A stretch of 64,000 bases of DNA from Anodontia alba (taxonomy: Eukaryota > Mollusca > Bivalvia > Lucinida > Lucinidae): the NCBI GenBank assembly GCA_964016985.1, contig OZ024821.1, positions 16,851,211 through 16,915,210 of the forward strand, written 5' to 3'. Of this stretch, positions 47,770-58,746 are shown one piece after another; position 1 is the first letter of the stretch; the number at the start of each line of letters is the position of its first letter. Made by a program: the position numbers and the translations under genes. The notes below the pieces were generated by a model that was not told the DNA's origin, searched no databases, and saw only the letters and a program-made list of their open reading frames with translations.

Positions 47770-48178
47770 GTCGAGCGCTTGGGATAATATACAAGAAATA
47801 ATATGACCAGCTATCAAGGTAACATGTCGAGATATTACATTTAGCGCTCGAGATATTATGTCGAACACTTGAGATAACATGTCGAGCGCCCGATATAACA
47901 TGTCAAGCGCAATATATTTTGATGATCGCACTAGATAGTATGCCAAGCGCTCAGGATAGCTCGTCAAGCGCCCGAGAAAATATGCCGAGCTCAGTATATA
48001 TTATATCGAGCGCTCTAGAGAGCATATCGAGTGCTCAAGATAACATGTCAAGCGTCCGAGAAAATATGTCGACCCGAGTACATATTATGCTGGGCGCTAC
48101 ATATAAATGTAGTATGCCGAGCACTCGAGATATTTTGTTGAGCGCCCGAGGTAACATGTCAAGCGCATGAGGTAGAAT
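47770..48178 (+). repeat. Degenerate short tandem array, unit about 21 bp
   Basis: Units like GAGCGCCCGAGATAACATGTC repeat about 19 times with substitutions and some length changes. Because the unit is a multiple of three for much of its length, an 83-codon open frame with SSARENM-type repeats crosses it. That frame is probably a by-product. Confidence 0.85.
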
Positions 48179-48192
48179 TACCGCATGATAAC

Positions 48193-48403
48193 TTAACCCA
48201 TTTATGCCGAGCGTCCTGTGAAAGGGACAGTGTAGACCTAGATTAGACGCGACATCTGATCAAGGTCTATACTCTTTGTATTTAGGAAAGGAATTTCAAT
48301 AAAACATAGTTACAATAAAAACACAACCAGGCACTCCTTATGTTGAAAAGAACCTGTCCGAAAATTAAGATAGACGAGTCTCGACTCAGCATAAATGGGT
48401 TTA
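48193..48403. mobile_element. Family G element, copy 5
   Basis: TTAACCCATTTATGCCGAGC and GCATAAATGGGTTTAA ends. The core GTGTAGACCTAGATTAGACG pairs with GATCAAGGTCTATACTC. Confidence 0.75.
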
Positions 48404-48532
48404 AAGGATAAAGACACCGCCATAGATACTACCAATTGGCACGGTTCAATTAATAGGTTTCCCAGGATATTTTAGCACCTGTGTAAAAACAATTATGCGG
48501 TCTAGTGTATACTTGACTGAGCACACATGTAT

Positions 48533-48741
48533 CATTACGAAAACACGCCTATTCAAATATATTGAAAACTGAAAGTTTTCAGATAAAAAATCTGAATTTT
48601 TCATATTTCTGCTCAAAATATATATTCTGAGTACTCGTTAAAAAAGCCTCGAAAATAATTCATACCCCATTAAACCCCAATTTTACAATATAAAAATTGG
48701 GGTTTAAAGGGGTCAAAATTATATAGGTATGTTTTCGTGAT
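48533..48741 (-). mobile_element. Family A hairpin element, copy 22 (half the hairpin lost)
   Basis: Reverse copy, CATTACGAAAACACGCC to GGTATGTTTTCGTGATC. After GAGTACTCGTTAAAAAAGCC the second arm is missing. The subterminal CCCC hairpin is retained and well paired. Confidence 0.88.
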
Positions 48742-48925
48742 CGTTGAGGCGCGTTCTCAGAACTGGCAACCATTTTATCCGGTTCGCCTAGCTGTTTTTC
48801 GACGCAGTTGTATTAATATCGCTTACAAACAAATATGTGAAAATAAATATGCATGTATGTTATATCTGAACTACAATCTCTTTACAGTTTCTTAACAGCA
48901 TGTTATGAGTAAATCAAAGAAACTT
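48742..48925. repeat. Family K repeat, copy 1
   Basis: CAGAACTGGCAACCATTTTA, then CCGGTTCGCCTA, CGCAGTTGTATTAATATCGC and TTTCTTAACAGCATGTTATG. The same series occurs at 53540-53725 with about 25 percent change. Confidence 0.6.
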
Positions 48926-48987
48926 TCAAAGCTTCGGATGTACATGTAACAGGAACACTGTTTTAGATCTTTTATAAGTATTAATTG

Positions 48988-48989
<2 letters not shown>

Positions 48990-49045
<56 letters not shown>
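48990..49045. repeat. (TG)n microsatellite
   Basis: About 27 TG units followed by a T run. Confidence 0.95.
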
Positions 49046-49048
<3 letters not shown>

Positions 49049-49739
49049 TTGTTTTTTTTTTTATTTTTCAAGAAGCTAGCGGGTCGTTTAGCTTCAGCAA
49101 CTGCATGCACGCCTAAGACGCACAACGCACAAAATGGCATAAAAGTCATTAAAGTAACCTAAATGACCAATTATTTCTCTCTGAACTGTCAAACTTACCT
49201 CTGGCGTGTACTCAAATATTAGACGTCACGGACTTTGTTTCTTGACAGTTACTAATATTCTATGAGTTTACAGCATTTTGACTATAGCAGATCACTAGAT
49301 AGGGGAGTACTGGGCTAGTATTAGATGATTTGACAATGGAATGTGCTACAATATAGAGCAGTCTGAAAATATTGCACAGTTTTTGATACGCGAAGTCCAT
49401 TACAAATGTTGCATCATACTTGAATCACATGAATCACGTTTACATTAAACGGCAAATATCGATTTACCCGTGCTATTGCAAAATCGATCCTACCAATTAA
49501 CTATAAATGAACCCCAAATGAAAGAATACGGAAGAGGACAAACCAATATATGACGCTAAATGTTTCCAATGGCATTTGTCGGATTTTTTTCGATGAGTGG
49601 TATTTTATTTTTTATAGTAATTTATTTGTTGGTTTTCAGTGCCAATTCCGAAATGCAAGATTGCTTATAGAGACTGGTTAATGAAAACCTTCATATTACT
49701 ACTTGAAGATGACAAATGTTGCGCGCAGTTTGATTCGAT

Positions 49740-49905
49740 TCTGCATATGTTACCAAACCATTATCAGGAATACTGAACAGACTGCACTGGCTGTGTGCAG
49801 TCTGGTCGGGATTTCCCCCACAGTTTGCGAAGGTTGAGGTAATTATCGAAAGTACTGAGCAGACTGTGCTGGCTTTGTGCAGTCTGGTCGGGGTCCCTAT
49901 GCCGT
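49740..49905 (+). repeat. Two tandem 80-bp units with AGACTGCACTGGCT hairpins
   Basis: ATACTGAACAGACTGCACTG then TGTGCAGTCTGGTCGGGATT, and about 80 bp later GTACTGAGCAGACTGTGCTG then TGTGCAGTCTGGTCGGGGTC. Each unit holds a small inverted repeat like the family H core. Confidence 0.7.
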
Positions 49906-50201
49906 AGACGCAGCTTGTGGTCTTGGTGGAAATAACAGTGCAGAATCGAACTTGCTAAGTAAAATGTAGAAATGGCAGTACCATAAAGGATCTCGCCGCT
50001 TTAGTGTTAGGTAAAAGGAGAGCAGACATGCACACGGCACGACATGCATGCACTAAAACATCAACAAGCATGTGTATATATGTAATTAGGGGCATGCGAG
50101 TGTGCGCAGTTTCTGTACATAAATAATGAAAGAAAGTTAAAAAGGATTGCTTTTCGAAACAAACAACACAAAATATCACTAAAGTCGGAGACTCGGTTTG
50201 A

Positions 50202-50570
50202 TTGAGTCTGTTCATATTCAACACTTTAATTGTGAGGCTTAAGCGGAATTTGATTTTCAAAATACCAAGGATGGGCTCAATGGTCCCAAAGGAAATAAAA
50301 TATAACCTGCATTATGATGATATACGGGGGCACAATGTGGATTCTCAGACGCACGTGCCCAAGCAGTTTAAATTTTACATCGCAATGTTAGGGAGACAGG
50401 ACGTGTTGCCGACCGATCGCGTTCTGGACGTCTCCGCGTGGCATCGCAACGTCAGAAATGGGCTATGTTATTCGTTTCTCGCACTTGCGAAATCTTCACC
50501 TAACTGCCACCAAAACTTCCCTAACTATCGTTGGCACTCATTGTCATCCCCTTCACCACGGAATTCATAG
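50202..50570 (+). CDS. Unrecognised open frame, 122 codons
   Basis: The frame from an ATG at 50202 includes KYNLHYDDIRGHNVDSQTHV, KFYIAMLGRQDVLPTDR and VLDVSAWHRNVRNGL. The stretch 50250-50700 is richer in GC than its surroundings, and further short frames follow (for example SGFRHIASLYGVVDST near 50612). It may be a fragment of a gene or transposon protein, or chance. No splice context, domain or homologous family is recognised. Confidence 0.25.
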   Translation: MSLFIFNTLIVRLKRNLIFKIPRMGSMVPKEIKYNLHYDDIRGHNVDSQTHVPKQFKFYIAMLGRQDVLPTDRVLDVSAWHRNVRNGLCYSFLALAKSSPNCHQNFPNYRWHSLSSPSPRNS

Positions 50571-51135
50571 GTCGATGGTGTGAGGCTGGTAAACAGGGAT
50601 GTTGGTCCGCTCCGGATTCAGGCACATCGCTTCATTGTATGGCGTGGTTGACAGCACATGCCCAAAGAAGATTTTCGATGAGGCAGTGAGGACGGCCTTT
50701 TACTGATTAGTCCCGTTTCACTTTTTTTTTTCGTCCAGAGTGTCGACGTTGCATTAAGCGACAATTTAACAGCAGTAAACTACAGGGATGAAATCATCCG
50801 CCCCGTTGCAGTATCGTCTTGTGCAGCAACGTCAGTTGATTTTATAGCATAATAACGCCCGACCCTAAGTAGTCAGAGTTTGTAGTAGCTGTCTGGTTAA
50901 CCAAAAAATTACTCACCTCGACCGGCCAACATATTTCAGGTTTGTCCCAAATTGAGCTTCTGTGTAGCGTATGGAGGCACCAGGACATCCCAATTACCCA
51001 TCGCCCGTGCCCCGGATAAGAAATGCATTGTTAAAAGAATTAATAAAAAATACAGTGAGGCCGATCAATACATTTATTAACTCCATATATAGGAGAATAC
51101 GGGCGGCGACGGTGGCGAGACAGGGCACACCAGAT

Positions 51136-51419
51136 CATCACGAAAACATGCCTATATAATTTTAACCCCCTTAAATCCCACTTTTGTATAGTAAAACTGG
51201 GGTTTACAGGGGTATACATTATTTTTCTCATTTCTGCTCAAAAACATAGATTGTGGGTACTCGTTAGAACCGCCTCGCCGAGGCGGTTCTAACGGGTACC
51301 CACAACCTATGTTTTGAGCAGAAATATGAAAATTAACAGAATTTTTGTTTTTATCTGAAAAGTTTCATTTTTCGATGGTAAAATTTTCAGTATATTTGAA
51401 AAGGCGTGTTTACGTAGTG
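51136..51419 (+). mobile_element. Family A hairpin element, copy 23
   Basis: Forward copy, CATCACGAAAACATGCC to GGCGTGTTTACGTAGTG. Axis base C, arms intact apart from small changes at the foot (CACAACCTATG). Confidence 0.9.
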
Positions 51420-53539
51420 TACCTATCATTTCACTGTAATGTTCATTTTTAGTTAATGGTGGGTAGCTTCCAATGCGCTTTAATAACTAGCGACTTGTTG
51501 GCTACAAACCAATTATTGTTTTGGAAATTTGTTCATTAGAGGCGTTGCTTTAATGCTGTATTAAAATATTTCAGACGCATTGCAAAACTATTTATATTCA
51601 GCGTAAAAGTTTACCCTGCATTTCTTTTTCATTTCAGTATGTCATATAAACCATAACAAACTATAACAAATAATTTGATATGGGAATTTGATTATAGACT
51701 TAGACTAGTAATCAGATCCTATCTATTTTATGATGGTTTCAATAGGTTATATTTCTGAGGCTGCTGACAGGCAAAAAAAGTTTAACGTCTTCATAGCATT
51801 AGGGTCGCTACAATTTAAGCGATATAGCCTATTATTATTCAGACATGAAGAAAATATTGTAATTGTCTTGTTGGAAAATTGAAATTTGTGTGTGGTTTTC
51901 AGGTCGGGCGACGGTGTCGACAGTCGGTGGATTGCTCACTGTCGGCAGCGCCGACGTCAGTGATAGATTAATCATGACGTCGGTTGTTTTGCAGCAGCAT
52001 GAATGACGTCACGCACTCTATTTGATGTTTTTGTCAAAGTACCTGCAATACTTTTGTTTTGTTTGTATTAGAGTTTCACGGCCTATCGACCCATTTTGGT
52101 CCATGACCATCTTGCATAATGAAAAGATATAGTGTGCTTCTGGAGAAATGAAGACATTGCCAAATAATGTTTTAGTGTGTCAAAATCCATGACTACAGAG
52201 CACGTGATTTAATTGGAAGTAGTAACGAGGATTTGCTGAGACTGATACTACATATGTAGATCCACCTGCAGTTGGTGTACACAACGAGATGAGGGATGAT
52301 ACCCGGTCTATCTGTACCTATTTATTCACACGTGGTTTATGTTAAGCCATGCATGTGCGGAGATATATCTTGCAATGAATATGCACGTCAAAGTACATTT
52401 TAAGTATGACTTTTTAATGAAAGCGCTGGCTATTTGGTGCCAGCAAAGATACTAAACCTACCAAACCATTATAATCGCCGTTTGGTCAGACAGTTTTATG
52501 TACAAACAAATAAAACCCGTTTAAATGTCTGATTAAAATGATACTTCTTTTCAAATATTAATCGCCTTTTCTCTTAGAGTTTTAATCATTTTTTTTTTTT
52601 TTTTTTTTTTCAATTTTTTTTTTCAATAAAAAATGAAATCTCATACTTGCGGAAGCATAATTTTATTTGAGATCGAAATAAATTGCTACGTTATTAATAA
52701 TTTTAATTTCCTGCTACAAATCTGAATGTTCGCTTTTCCACGCTTGACCTAACTGCCTTACTACAGGACTTGGCGCACTAATCCTGTATAAGCCCCCGCC
52801 CTCCTTAATATACATTGATGAACTCTCCAATTTCATTTTTAGGGCGAAATCGGTATGGAAGCGAAAGATTTCGCTAATTTTATAACCGAAAGAGGCCACG
52901 ATTGGATGATAAATTATTCTATTCTGTTCATTATCAGATGCACGACTACTATGTCAACAGTCGTGGTTATTACTTCCGCTTAAGCTGGGTTCAGTATAAT
53001 TTGAATCGACTACAGTTAGCTCTCTTGATTCGTTGTCCACAATAAGGAAATATATTCGCACAAATAGTCCCTTAGTTAACTGCATAGTTTGGTGACTGTA
53101 TGACTGAGAAGACTACTTATCAGAGTACCGAAGAATAAGTTACATATAAGGTCATGCCAAAATGTTATTTATTCCAGTATCTTCCGATTTCAGGAAAATA
53201 AGTGAACCAAAGCGCATCCCTAACAGTGCGTCTGCAAGGGCCATAACTGAAATTTACTGACAGGTGCTTCGTTTGACAGTTGATAGCAGGAGAAGGAGCT
53301 GGTCAAGCCCTTGTTAGAATAGGATAACTGTACAGGTAGGACATGTCTAAAGAAGCATAAGAAAGTGTGTATTGATCGGAATGCTGTGAGCAGAGTTATT
53401 CCAAGGGATGCTTGTATGGACAGCTATGGAAAATTAATTGTGATCCGGGGCCAATTCCCGTATCTGATGTGATATTAGCATAACTCCTACAAATGCTGCT
53501 CGCAAGGGCGACCAACAATTAGACTATGTATAGGTTTGC
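51420..53539. other. Unassigned intergenic DNA
   Basis: No gene is recognised. It contains a short family F tail fragment (52053-52108, TTTGTATTAGAGTTTCACGG), T runs at 52588-52624, and a 61-codon minus-strand frame at 52714-52899 with no known motif. GTGACGTCGG-like palindromes around 51950-52010 are short. Confidence 0.45.
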
Positions 53540-53725
53540 GGCGCATTTCCAGAACTGTCTGCCAATTTATCCGGCTCGCCTGATTACAACGAAGTCGTAT
53601 TTTTATCACAGTCAGCTTAACGATTAAAATGTGTATGAAAATAAATAAATTCATAGATTTCAAGCCTACAATCACTAATCAGTAAGTTTCTTGACAGCCT
53701 GTTATGACTTAGTAATTTAAGCGTT
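53540..53725. repeat. Family K repeat, copy 2
   Basis: CGCATTTCCAGAACTGTCTG, then CCGGCTCGCCTG, GTCGTATTTTTATCAC and TTTCTTGACAGCCTGTTATG. See copy 1 at 48742. Confidence 0.6.
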
Positions 53726-53934
53726 GGTAAAAACTATTTAATTGTTTGAAATTAAAGATGATGATAAAAAAAATGGTAAAGCAAAAGATGCAAAGTAAGT
53801 AAGCTAAGCAAGCTATTTTTATTGGTAATATCTTCTGACGACAGCCCTTCCCTTTATTTATATAACGGTATATCCAAACGTCTAAAAGAAGATATTACGT
53901 GTCGAAAGGTGCGTATTGTGGTGAAATCAGATAT

Positions 53935-53992
53935 TACCACCCCCTCCGCCACCCCCCCCCCCCCCACACACCTCCCCCCCACACACACCTAA
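53935..53992. repeat. C-rich and CA-rich simple sequence
   Basis: Runs of C, ACACAC and CCTCC over about 58 bases. Confidence 0.9.
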
Positions 53993-54085
53993 CACCAGCG
54001 TTACATACATGTAGAGTGGGGTGTGACTTTGACAAGGAAGTTGTTAAAGCTTCGGTCCATAGTGGAGTTCGTTTTATTAACTCCA

Positions 54086-54086
54086 A

Positions 54087-54129
<43 letters not shown>

Positions 54130-54132
54130 ATT
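54086..54132. repeat. (AAAT)n microsatellite
   Basis: About 11 AAAT units. Confidence 0.95.
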
Positions 54133-54284
54133 TTATTCTTCTTTGCTTATCATCATTTTGAAGTTGATCCCTGTTTAAAGAAAGTATGGTGAATCGTGAC
54201 ACGTTGCGCCCGATGTTTATTTCTCCTATGCATGCAATGCAAGCAGGTCCGAGATCACTCTAACATTTACAAAAAAAAAATGTT

Positions 54285-55600
54285 TAGAGAGAAGTCCAAG
54301 GAGTGCCACAATCACAAGCCGCAGCCTTCCCAAACACGAAGAGGAAGAGGAAACAGACAAAACCAAACAAGCGCAAATCGAACAAACGTACGAAAAGCAC
54401 TAAGGTTAGCTCTCTCTTCCCCAAGCGAGGTAATCACAACGCTAAAATGACTGAAAAACACAAGAACAAAATAACGCAAGACTTAAAACAAATCGCCTCG
54501 TACATGTAGAATAAAGCACAAAGCAACAAAGAGTAAGACAAACACCGGGACCGCCGCCTTAGAACGGTCAGCAGAATAAACCGACGGGGGTTTAAAGCAA
54601 TTTTACGGCCAGCTAACTTCACCCTGGGTCCCCATGCTACTCTTAATACAGAAATACATAAAAATTCGGTTCGCTTAAAGGCTCCCAACTCAGTCAATGC
54701 ATCAACAAAGCAAAAACATGAAAATTAAATTAATCACAATGATAAACAGAGACGAGTACATGGCTACTCATGGCTAATTCTATTGTGTGCCAGAGTAAAT
54801 GAAAACCAATAATTGAACCACGGCAGGCCCAGCCATAGACATATCGTCAGGCCCCAACCCACTGGTTAATTTTTACGGGAGAGGTTTTCATTGAGTTTGA
54901 GGCACGAACCGCCGTCGTGCAATTAAAGAGTGAAGCATAGCCATCAACAATGATTGGGTTGATAACTAGGCATGCAGTCTGCCGCTCAATATCCAGGATA
55001 TAGCCAATTCTTTTACAACGGTTAATTAGTTTTCTGAATTGCTCCGAAAAGTTAGATTTTCCCACTTTTTTCTAAATCTGTACACTAAGTCACCGTAAAA
55101 TTCTGGTCCCGATATATCTTGTTGCAGAAGTGTTTTCAGACTGACGTTTTATTTATCTACCAAGGCACTGTGTCTACGATAAAATTTCAAAAACGCCTTG
55201 CGAAGTTTAAAATAACAATAGCACTGACTAAGAAGTTTGGCAGTAAAGTCTTTATTACGGCAGTTAAAGTCACTAAGATTTGAATAAGCTCTGGCGGAAT
55301 CTTATAAGTTGAGATATGTATATGTAGCATACTCCATATGAGGTACGCCGGGGTACATCGCCATCCAGAAAAGGGAAATTGACTATATCAAATCAAAATC
55401 GTCCCGTTTATCATAAATTTTGATGGAAATTGTTCCATAAGATAAACATAGATTCAAATCCAAAAACGGTACCTCGGTATCGGAAGAATTGGCTTTACTT
55501 AATTGGAGTTCAGTAGAGTATATGCGGTCCACCATTTGGTCAAATTAAATATTGTAAATATTTAATAAATCATCAAGGTCTCTTAAAGTGGAATTGAAAG
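54285..55600 (-). pseudogene. Degraded reverse-transcriptase element with its 3' region
   Basis: Minus-strand frames from 55600 downward read NSTLRDLDDLLNIYNI, FDQMVDRIYSTELQLSKANS, PFLDLNLCLSYGTISIKIYD, KRDDFD, RPTSYGV-like text, then KTLLQQ, FYGDLVYRF and SNFSEQFRKLINRCKRIGY. LDDLLNI corresponds to the catalytic YxDD block of a reverse transcriptase, and the following PFLDL...Y.K layout resembles Penelope-type polymerases, but I cannot fix the clade. Stops and frameshifts break it. The low-coordinate part (54285-54615) is shared with 3342-3645 and 63329-63369. Confidence 0.75.
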
Positions 55601-55672
55601 CAGTTGGCTTTTTTAAAAAGATTCAAACGAAAGGTCTGCTGCTGTCTGTTGAAAAGAGTAAAAAAAGAGAAG

Positions 55673-55674
<2 letters not shown>

Positions 55675-55744
<70 letters not shown>

Positions 55745-55773
55745 CAAATTGATGACATTTTTTTCTCATTTTT

Positions 55774-55809
<36 letters not shown>
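55675..55809. repeat. (GT)n microsatellite and poly-A tract
   Basis: About 32 GT units (55677-55740), a short unique stretch, then about 33 A (55777-55809). Long simple open frames on both strands here are artefacts. Confidence 0.95.
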
Positions 55810-55812
<3 letters not shown>

Positions 55813-55868
55813 GCTCAAACGATTTGCATGGAAAGTCGAAGCCTATTTTCTGGGAAACGTAGGAATAA

Positions 55869-56012
55869 CATAGCTACAGATAAAAGGGGGTATCCACATA
55901 ATATTTTCTTATTTCTCCAAGAAAACATATGTTGTGGGTACTCATTAGAATGAGTACCCACAACATATGTTTTCGTAGAGTATTAGAAATATATCAGCAT
56001 TTTTCTGATGAA
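55869..56012. mobile_element. Family B hairpin element, copy 3 (apex lost)
   Basis: Begins CATAGCTACAGATAAAAGGG. GTTGTGGGTACTCATTAGAA pairs directly with its complement, with the CG-rich apex deleted. It ends after TTTTCGTAGAGTATTAGAAA with an ill-defined edge. Confidence 0.75.
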
Positions 56013-56049
56013 CACTATGGAAAGATCCTGAAGATCTCTTTCAGTTAGC

Positions 56050-56285
56050 AGCACTACGCAAAAATGTGCCTTTCGGGCGCGAACAGCAAAAATCCAGATC
56101 AGACTGCGCAGATGCATTGTCTGATTAGTGCATTCGCTGTCAGCTGCCAAAATATTGGATACCATAGAATGTATCAATGGAGAGCAAACGCCCGTATGAC
56201 ACATACACATACACAGAAAGACCTTGATCTGCGCATTTTGCGCATGTTCAAAGACGCTGTTTTGCTTGTCGGGGCTCATACCATA
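56050..56285. repeat. Family H-related element
   Basis: TGTGCCTTTCGGGCGCGAAC and GACGCTGTTTTGCTTGTCGG near the ends. CAGATCAGACTGCGCAGATG and CTTGATCTGCGCATTTTGCG inside. Confidence 0.5.
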
Positions 56286-56349
56286 TATTACTTAATATTG
56301 GAAAACAGTAATCCCTTCTCATGCCTACCATAACATTCCTTCAATTTGA

Positions 56350-56609
56350 CATCATGAAAGCACGCCCATATAATTTTGACCCCCTTAAACCCCACTTTTA
56401 TATAGTGAAATTGGGGTTTATGGGGATATACATTAGCTTTCTTATTTTGCTAAATACATAGATTGTTGGTACTCATTAGAACCGCCTCGCCGAGGCGGTT
56501 CTAACGAATACCAAGAAATTATGATTGGAGGAGAAATATGAAAAAATCAGACTTTTATCTAAAATTTTTCCTCTTTCGGTTGTAAAATTTTCAATACATT
56601 TTCGTAATG
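56350..56609 (+). mobile_element. Family A hairpin element, copy 24
   Basis: Forward copy, CATCATGAAAGCACGCC, right end cut to ATTTTCGTAATG. Axis base C and inner arms intact. The right foot is altered (CAAGAAATTATG). Confidence 0.88.
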
Positions 56610-56630
56610 ATATCGTCTATTTTAGTACTT

Positions 56631-56743
56631 CCCAGCTAGCATTCTACATGTACGTAAATCTACATCGGGCCGTCATCGGCCCGTCAGGTACCCTGACGGG
56701 CCGATGACGGCCCGATATAGATTTACGTAGAATGCTGACTGGG
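56631..56743. mobile_element. Family D palindrome, copy 2
   Basis: From CCCAGCTAGCATTCTAC to GTAGAATGCTGACTGGG. The inner arms GGGCCGTCATCGGCCCGTCA and complement meet at GGTACC. Complete copy with both CCCAG ends. Confidence 0.9.
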
Positions 56744-56864
56744 TTACTGGTATGTGTAGACTGCTACATAAAAAGTAGTCTGATCAGATAATACTTTTTG
56801 CGGAGTCTCTTCTGGGTCTACATTATTGATCAGACTACCATAGGCATACAAAGATAAGCTGGCT

Positions 56865-56985
56865 AATGTTATTGTTGCAATGTTTATAAACGTTGGGATA
56901 ACAATAGATTAGGATTTCATTGTGGCTTTTTCCAACCTGTTCGATCGACTTGTTCAGATCAGTATATTTTTAAAATACCTTTACA
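56865..56985. repeat. Family N repeat, copy 1
   Basis: ATTGTTGCAATGTTTATAAA, GATTAGGATTTCATTG and TTCGATCGACTTGTTCAGAT. The same 115 bp, about 85 percent alike, starts at 60762, directly beside family D copy 3. Confidence 0.7.
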
Positions 56986-57039
56986 CCTATACAGGTACAT
57001 GTATTTTGCTAATGTTCTGAAAACAAACCAAACGATATG

Positions 57040-57270
57040 GGCCCGGAGGATAATTTGACTGTGACGTCACGGCAGCTACCATTCCACCTGGGTAAAGCAG
57101 TTTTTGCATGAGAAATCGGGAAAACGTTACAAATAGTTTTTATTGCTATAAGTGTGTTTTAACTTAGTGTCTTGAAATAGCGCATTTGGTAGAGCGGAGC
57201 GCTCTGGACGAACGGTTATACGATTGTTTAGTGCACGAGTCCTATCATTATCGCAGTTTTTTTTTTTTTT
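57040..57270 (+). repeat. Left member of an inverted pair with a tRNA-like segment
   Basis: CGGAGGATAATTTGACTGTG leads to GACGTCAC, then about 110 bp later the tRNA-like GCGCATTTGGTAGAGCGGAG with GTGCACGAGTCCTATC, then a run of 14 T. On the minus strand at 58253-58040 the same order of blocks is found. The A-box-like TTGGTAGAGCGG is good, the B box is poor. It looks like a tRNA-headed repeat and not a working tRNA gene. Confidence 0.5.
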
Positions 57271-57390
57271 CTTGATATTTTTACTTCTCTTATGGTCCTT
57301 GCATATTACATAATTATATTATTTTAAATATATACCACTGGGTATTATTATTGCATTGTTGAAATTTTTACACAAAGAGCATGCTTCCAG

Positions 57391-57681
57391 AGGGGGTGGT
57401 CGGGTGGTGCGAAGGTGCTGTGTATCTTACATCACTGGGGCGTCCAACTGATATTGGCTTACAGTTGGGCAAGGCCTGCTATCCTTGTAGTGGGTAAGGG
57501 TAGAGGGGGAATGTTTTTATTTCTTCTGTTTCTTCACTTTCTTTCCTGTTCCTCTTTCTTCCCTGTCCCTCTCTTTCATCTCCTCTACTCTCTCTTCTAT
57601 CTCTTTTCTCCCTTTCTCTGGGAGACGACACAAAATGACCCTCAAGGGTTGACGTGTCGTTAAACCCCAACACAATCAAAA
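57391..57681 (+). mobile_element. SINE-like retroposon (SINE2), copy 2, with 13-bp target duplication
   Basis: Flanked by AGCATGCTTCCAG at 57378-57390 and 57682-57694. The sequence matches copy 1 (1440-1728) almost completely: GGTCGGGTGGTGCGAAGGTG at the start and TGTCGTTAAACCCCAACACA at the end. Confidence 0.88.
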
Positions 57682-57716
57682 AGCATGCTTCCAGCGTTCT
57701 TATCTCCATATATATT

Positions 57717-57857
57717 TTGTTTGTGTTGAGGTTATACGGCCCAGTCAACCCAATGGGGTCATGTCGAGCGCGGTTAGTTTACCTAACCACACGTTTACTG
57801 GGCGGGCTCAGTCCTCTAAGCGGTTAACGAGTATTGTGCACATTCTTTCGCCAGAAA
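57717..57857 (-). mobile_element. tRNA-derived SINE (family F), copy 7, tail half only
   Basis: The plus-strand reading starts TTTTGTTTGTGTTGAGGTTA and is close to copies 5 and 6. It stops at TTTCGCCAGAAAT, about 22 bp downstream of the SINE2 duplication. Confidence 0.85.
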
Positions 57858-58039
57858 TATCTCCATATATATGTGCACGGACTGATAGCACGTGGAAATA
57901 ATTCAAACTAAAAATTCAAATTGATTTTCCGATTTACGTCTTGTCTCTTTTTAACTATTTCGATTCTGTTCCATATTCGATAATTGCAAAATGCATTTTC
58001 TTTTTTTAACATATTTCTTTTTCTCTCATATTTAATTCT

Positions 58040-58253
58040 TAAAAGGTAAAAAATAAAAAAAAAGTAGATAAAACAGTAGGATTTAAACCCATAATGTCCA
58101 GATTACTACCACTAGGCTATTGCGGATTTACGAATAGCGTTACTTACAACATTAATTTAAGATAGCTGTTCGGGTGGATCTTACCTATTTATTAAAATGG
58201 ACTTGGTCCAACATTATAAACAATCAGTGACGTCACTGTCATCCTCCGAGTCA
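58040..58253 (-). repeat. Right member of an inverted pair with a tRNA-like segment
   Basis: On the minus strand: CGGAGGATGACAGTGACGTC, about 110 bp, then GCAATAGCCTAGTGGTAGTA and GGGTTTAAATCCTACTG, then a T run. The TAGCCTAGTGGTAG and GGGTTTAAATCC strings fit Pol III A and B boxes. Confidence 0.5.
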
Positions 58254-58721
58254 TGTTTATCAAAATATTTACATTATCGCTGCCCACTATTTTTCCTATA
58301 AGGGCAAACACAGTATTCTAGATACATTGAAATTCTAGCACTTATATACGCTCTAGAAAAGACTCTTTTAAACGATATTGTATTGACATTTATCTAATTT
58401 CTCCAAAACACTCACTACGATCTTAAAACTGGAAAGCTTAATATATTACGGCAAAATAAATCTGAGACAATTAGTTTCCGCCAACGTCTTCGTAGGTTCC
58501 CGTTATAAAAGGCGATCGATTTTATTTCAATCAGAAGATATATTTGATTTTTTATTGCACTTAATCAAGCGAGTCTACAAGATATACCTTTTTATAAAGT
58601 CGGTATCCGTAGTTCGAACCACGATCAAAGTAAATTTTTATGATAAAATCTTTATGTTAAAATTCCTGTTTTATTTAAGTATATCAATCTTTGCTATTAT
58701 TATTATTTTAGGATTTCATTT

Positions 58722-58746
58722 CTTTTTTTTTTTTTTTTTTTTTTTC
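58722..58746. repeat. Poly-T tract
   Basis: About 24 T. Confidence 0.9.

Noticed and set aside
47919..48170. Repetitive protein gene (SSARENM repeats)
   Set aside because: The frame follows from a tandem repeat with units near a multiple of three. Several units change length, and no splice or start context is seen.
55573..55873. Opposing 81- and 89-codon frames
   Set aside because: They read the GT microsatellite and the poly-A tract.
56525..56707. Frames ending LTGR that recur at 60686-60952
   Set aside because: Produced by the family D palindrome, not by a shared protein.
57177..57253. Functional tRNA gene
   Set aside because: The A-box region is good, but the B box and acceptor stem do not pair convincingly. 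It is part of a repeat with a second, inverted copy, so a tRNA-derived head is more likely. The same reasoning applies to the family F heads at 14160-14256 and 42860-42947.
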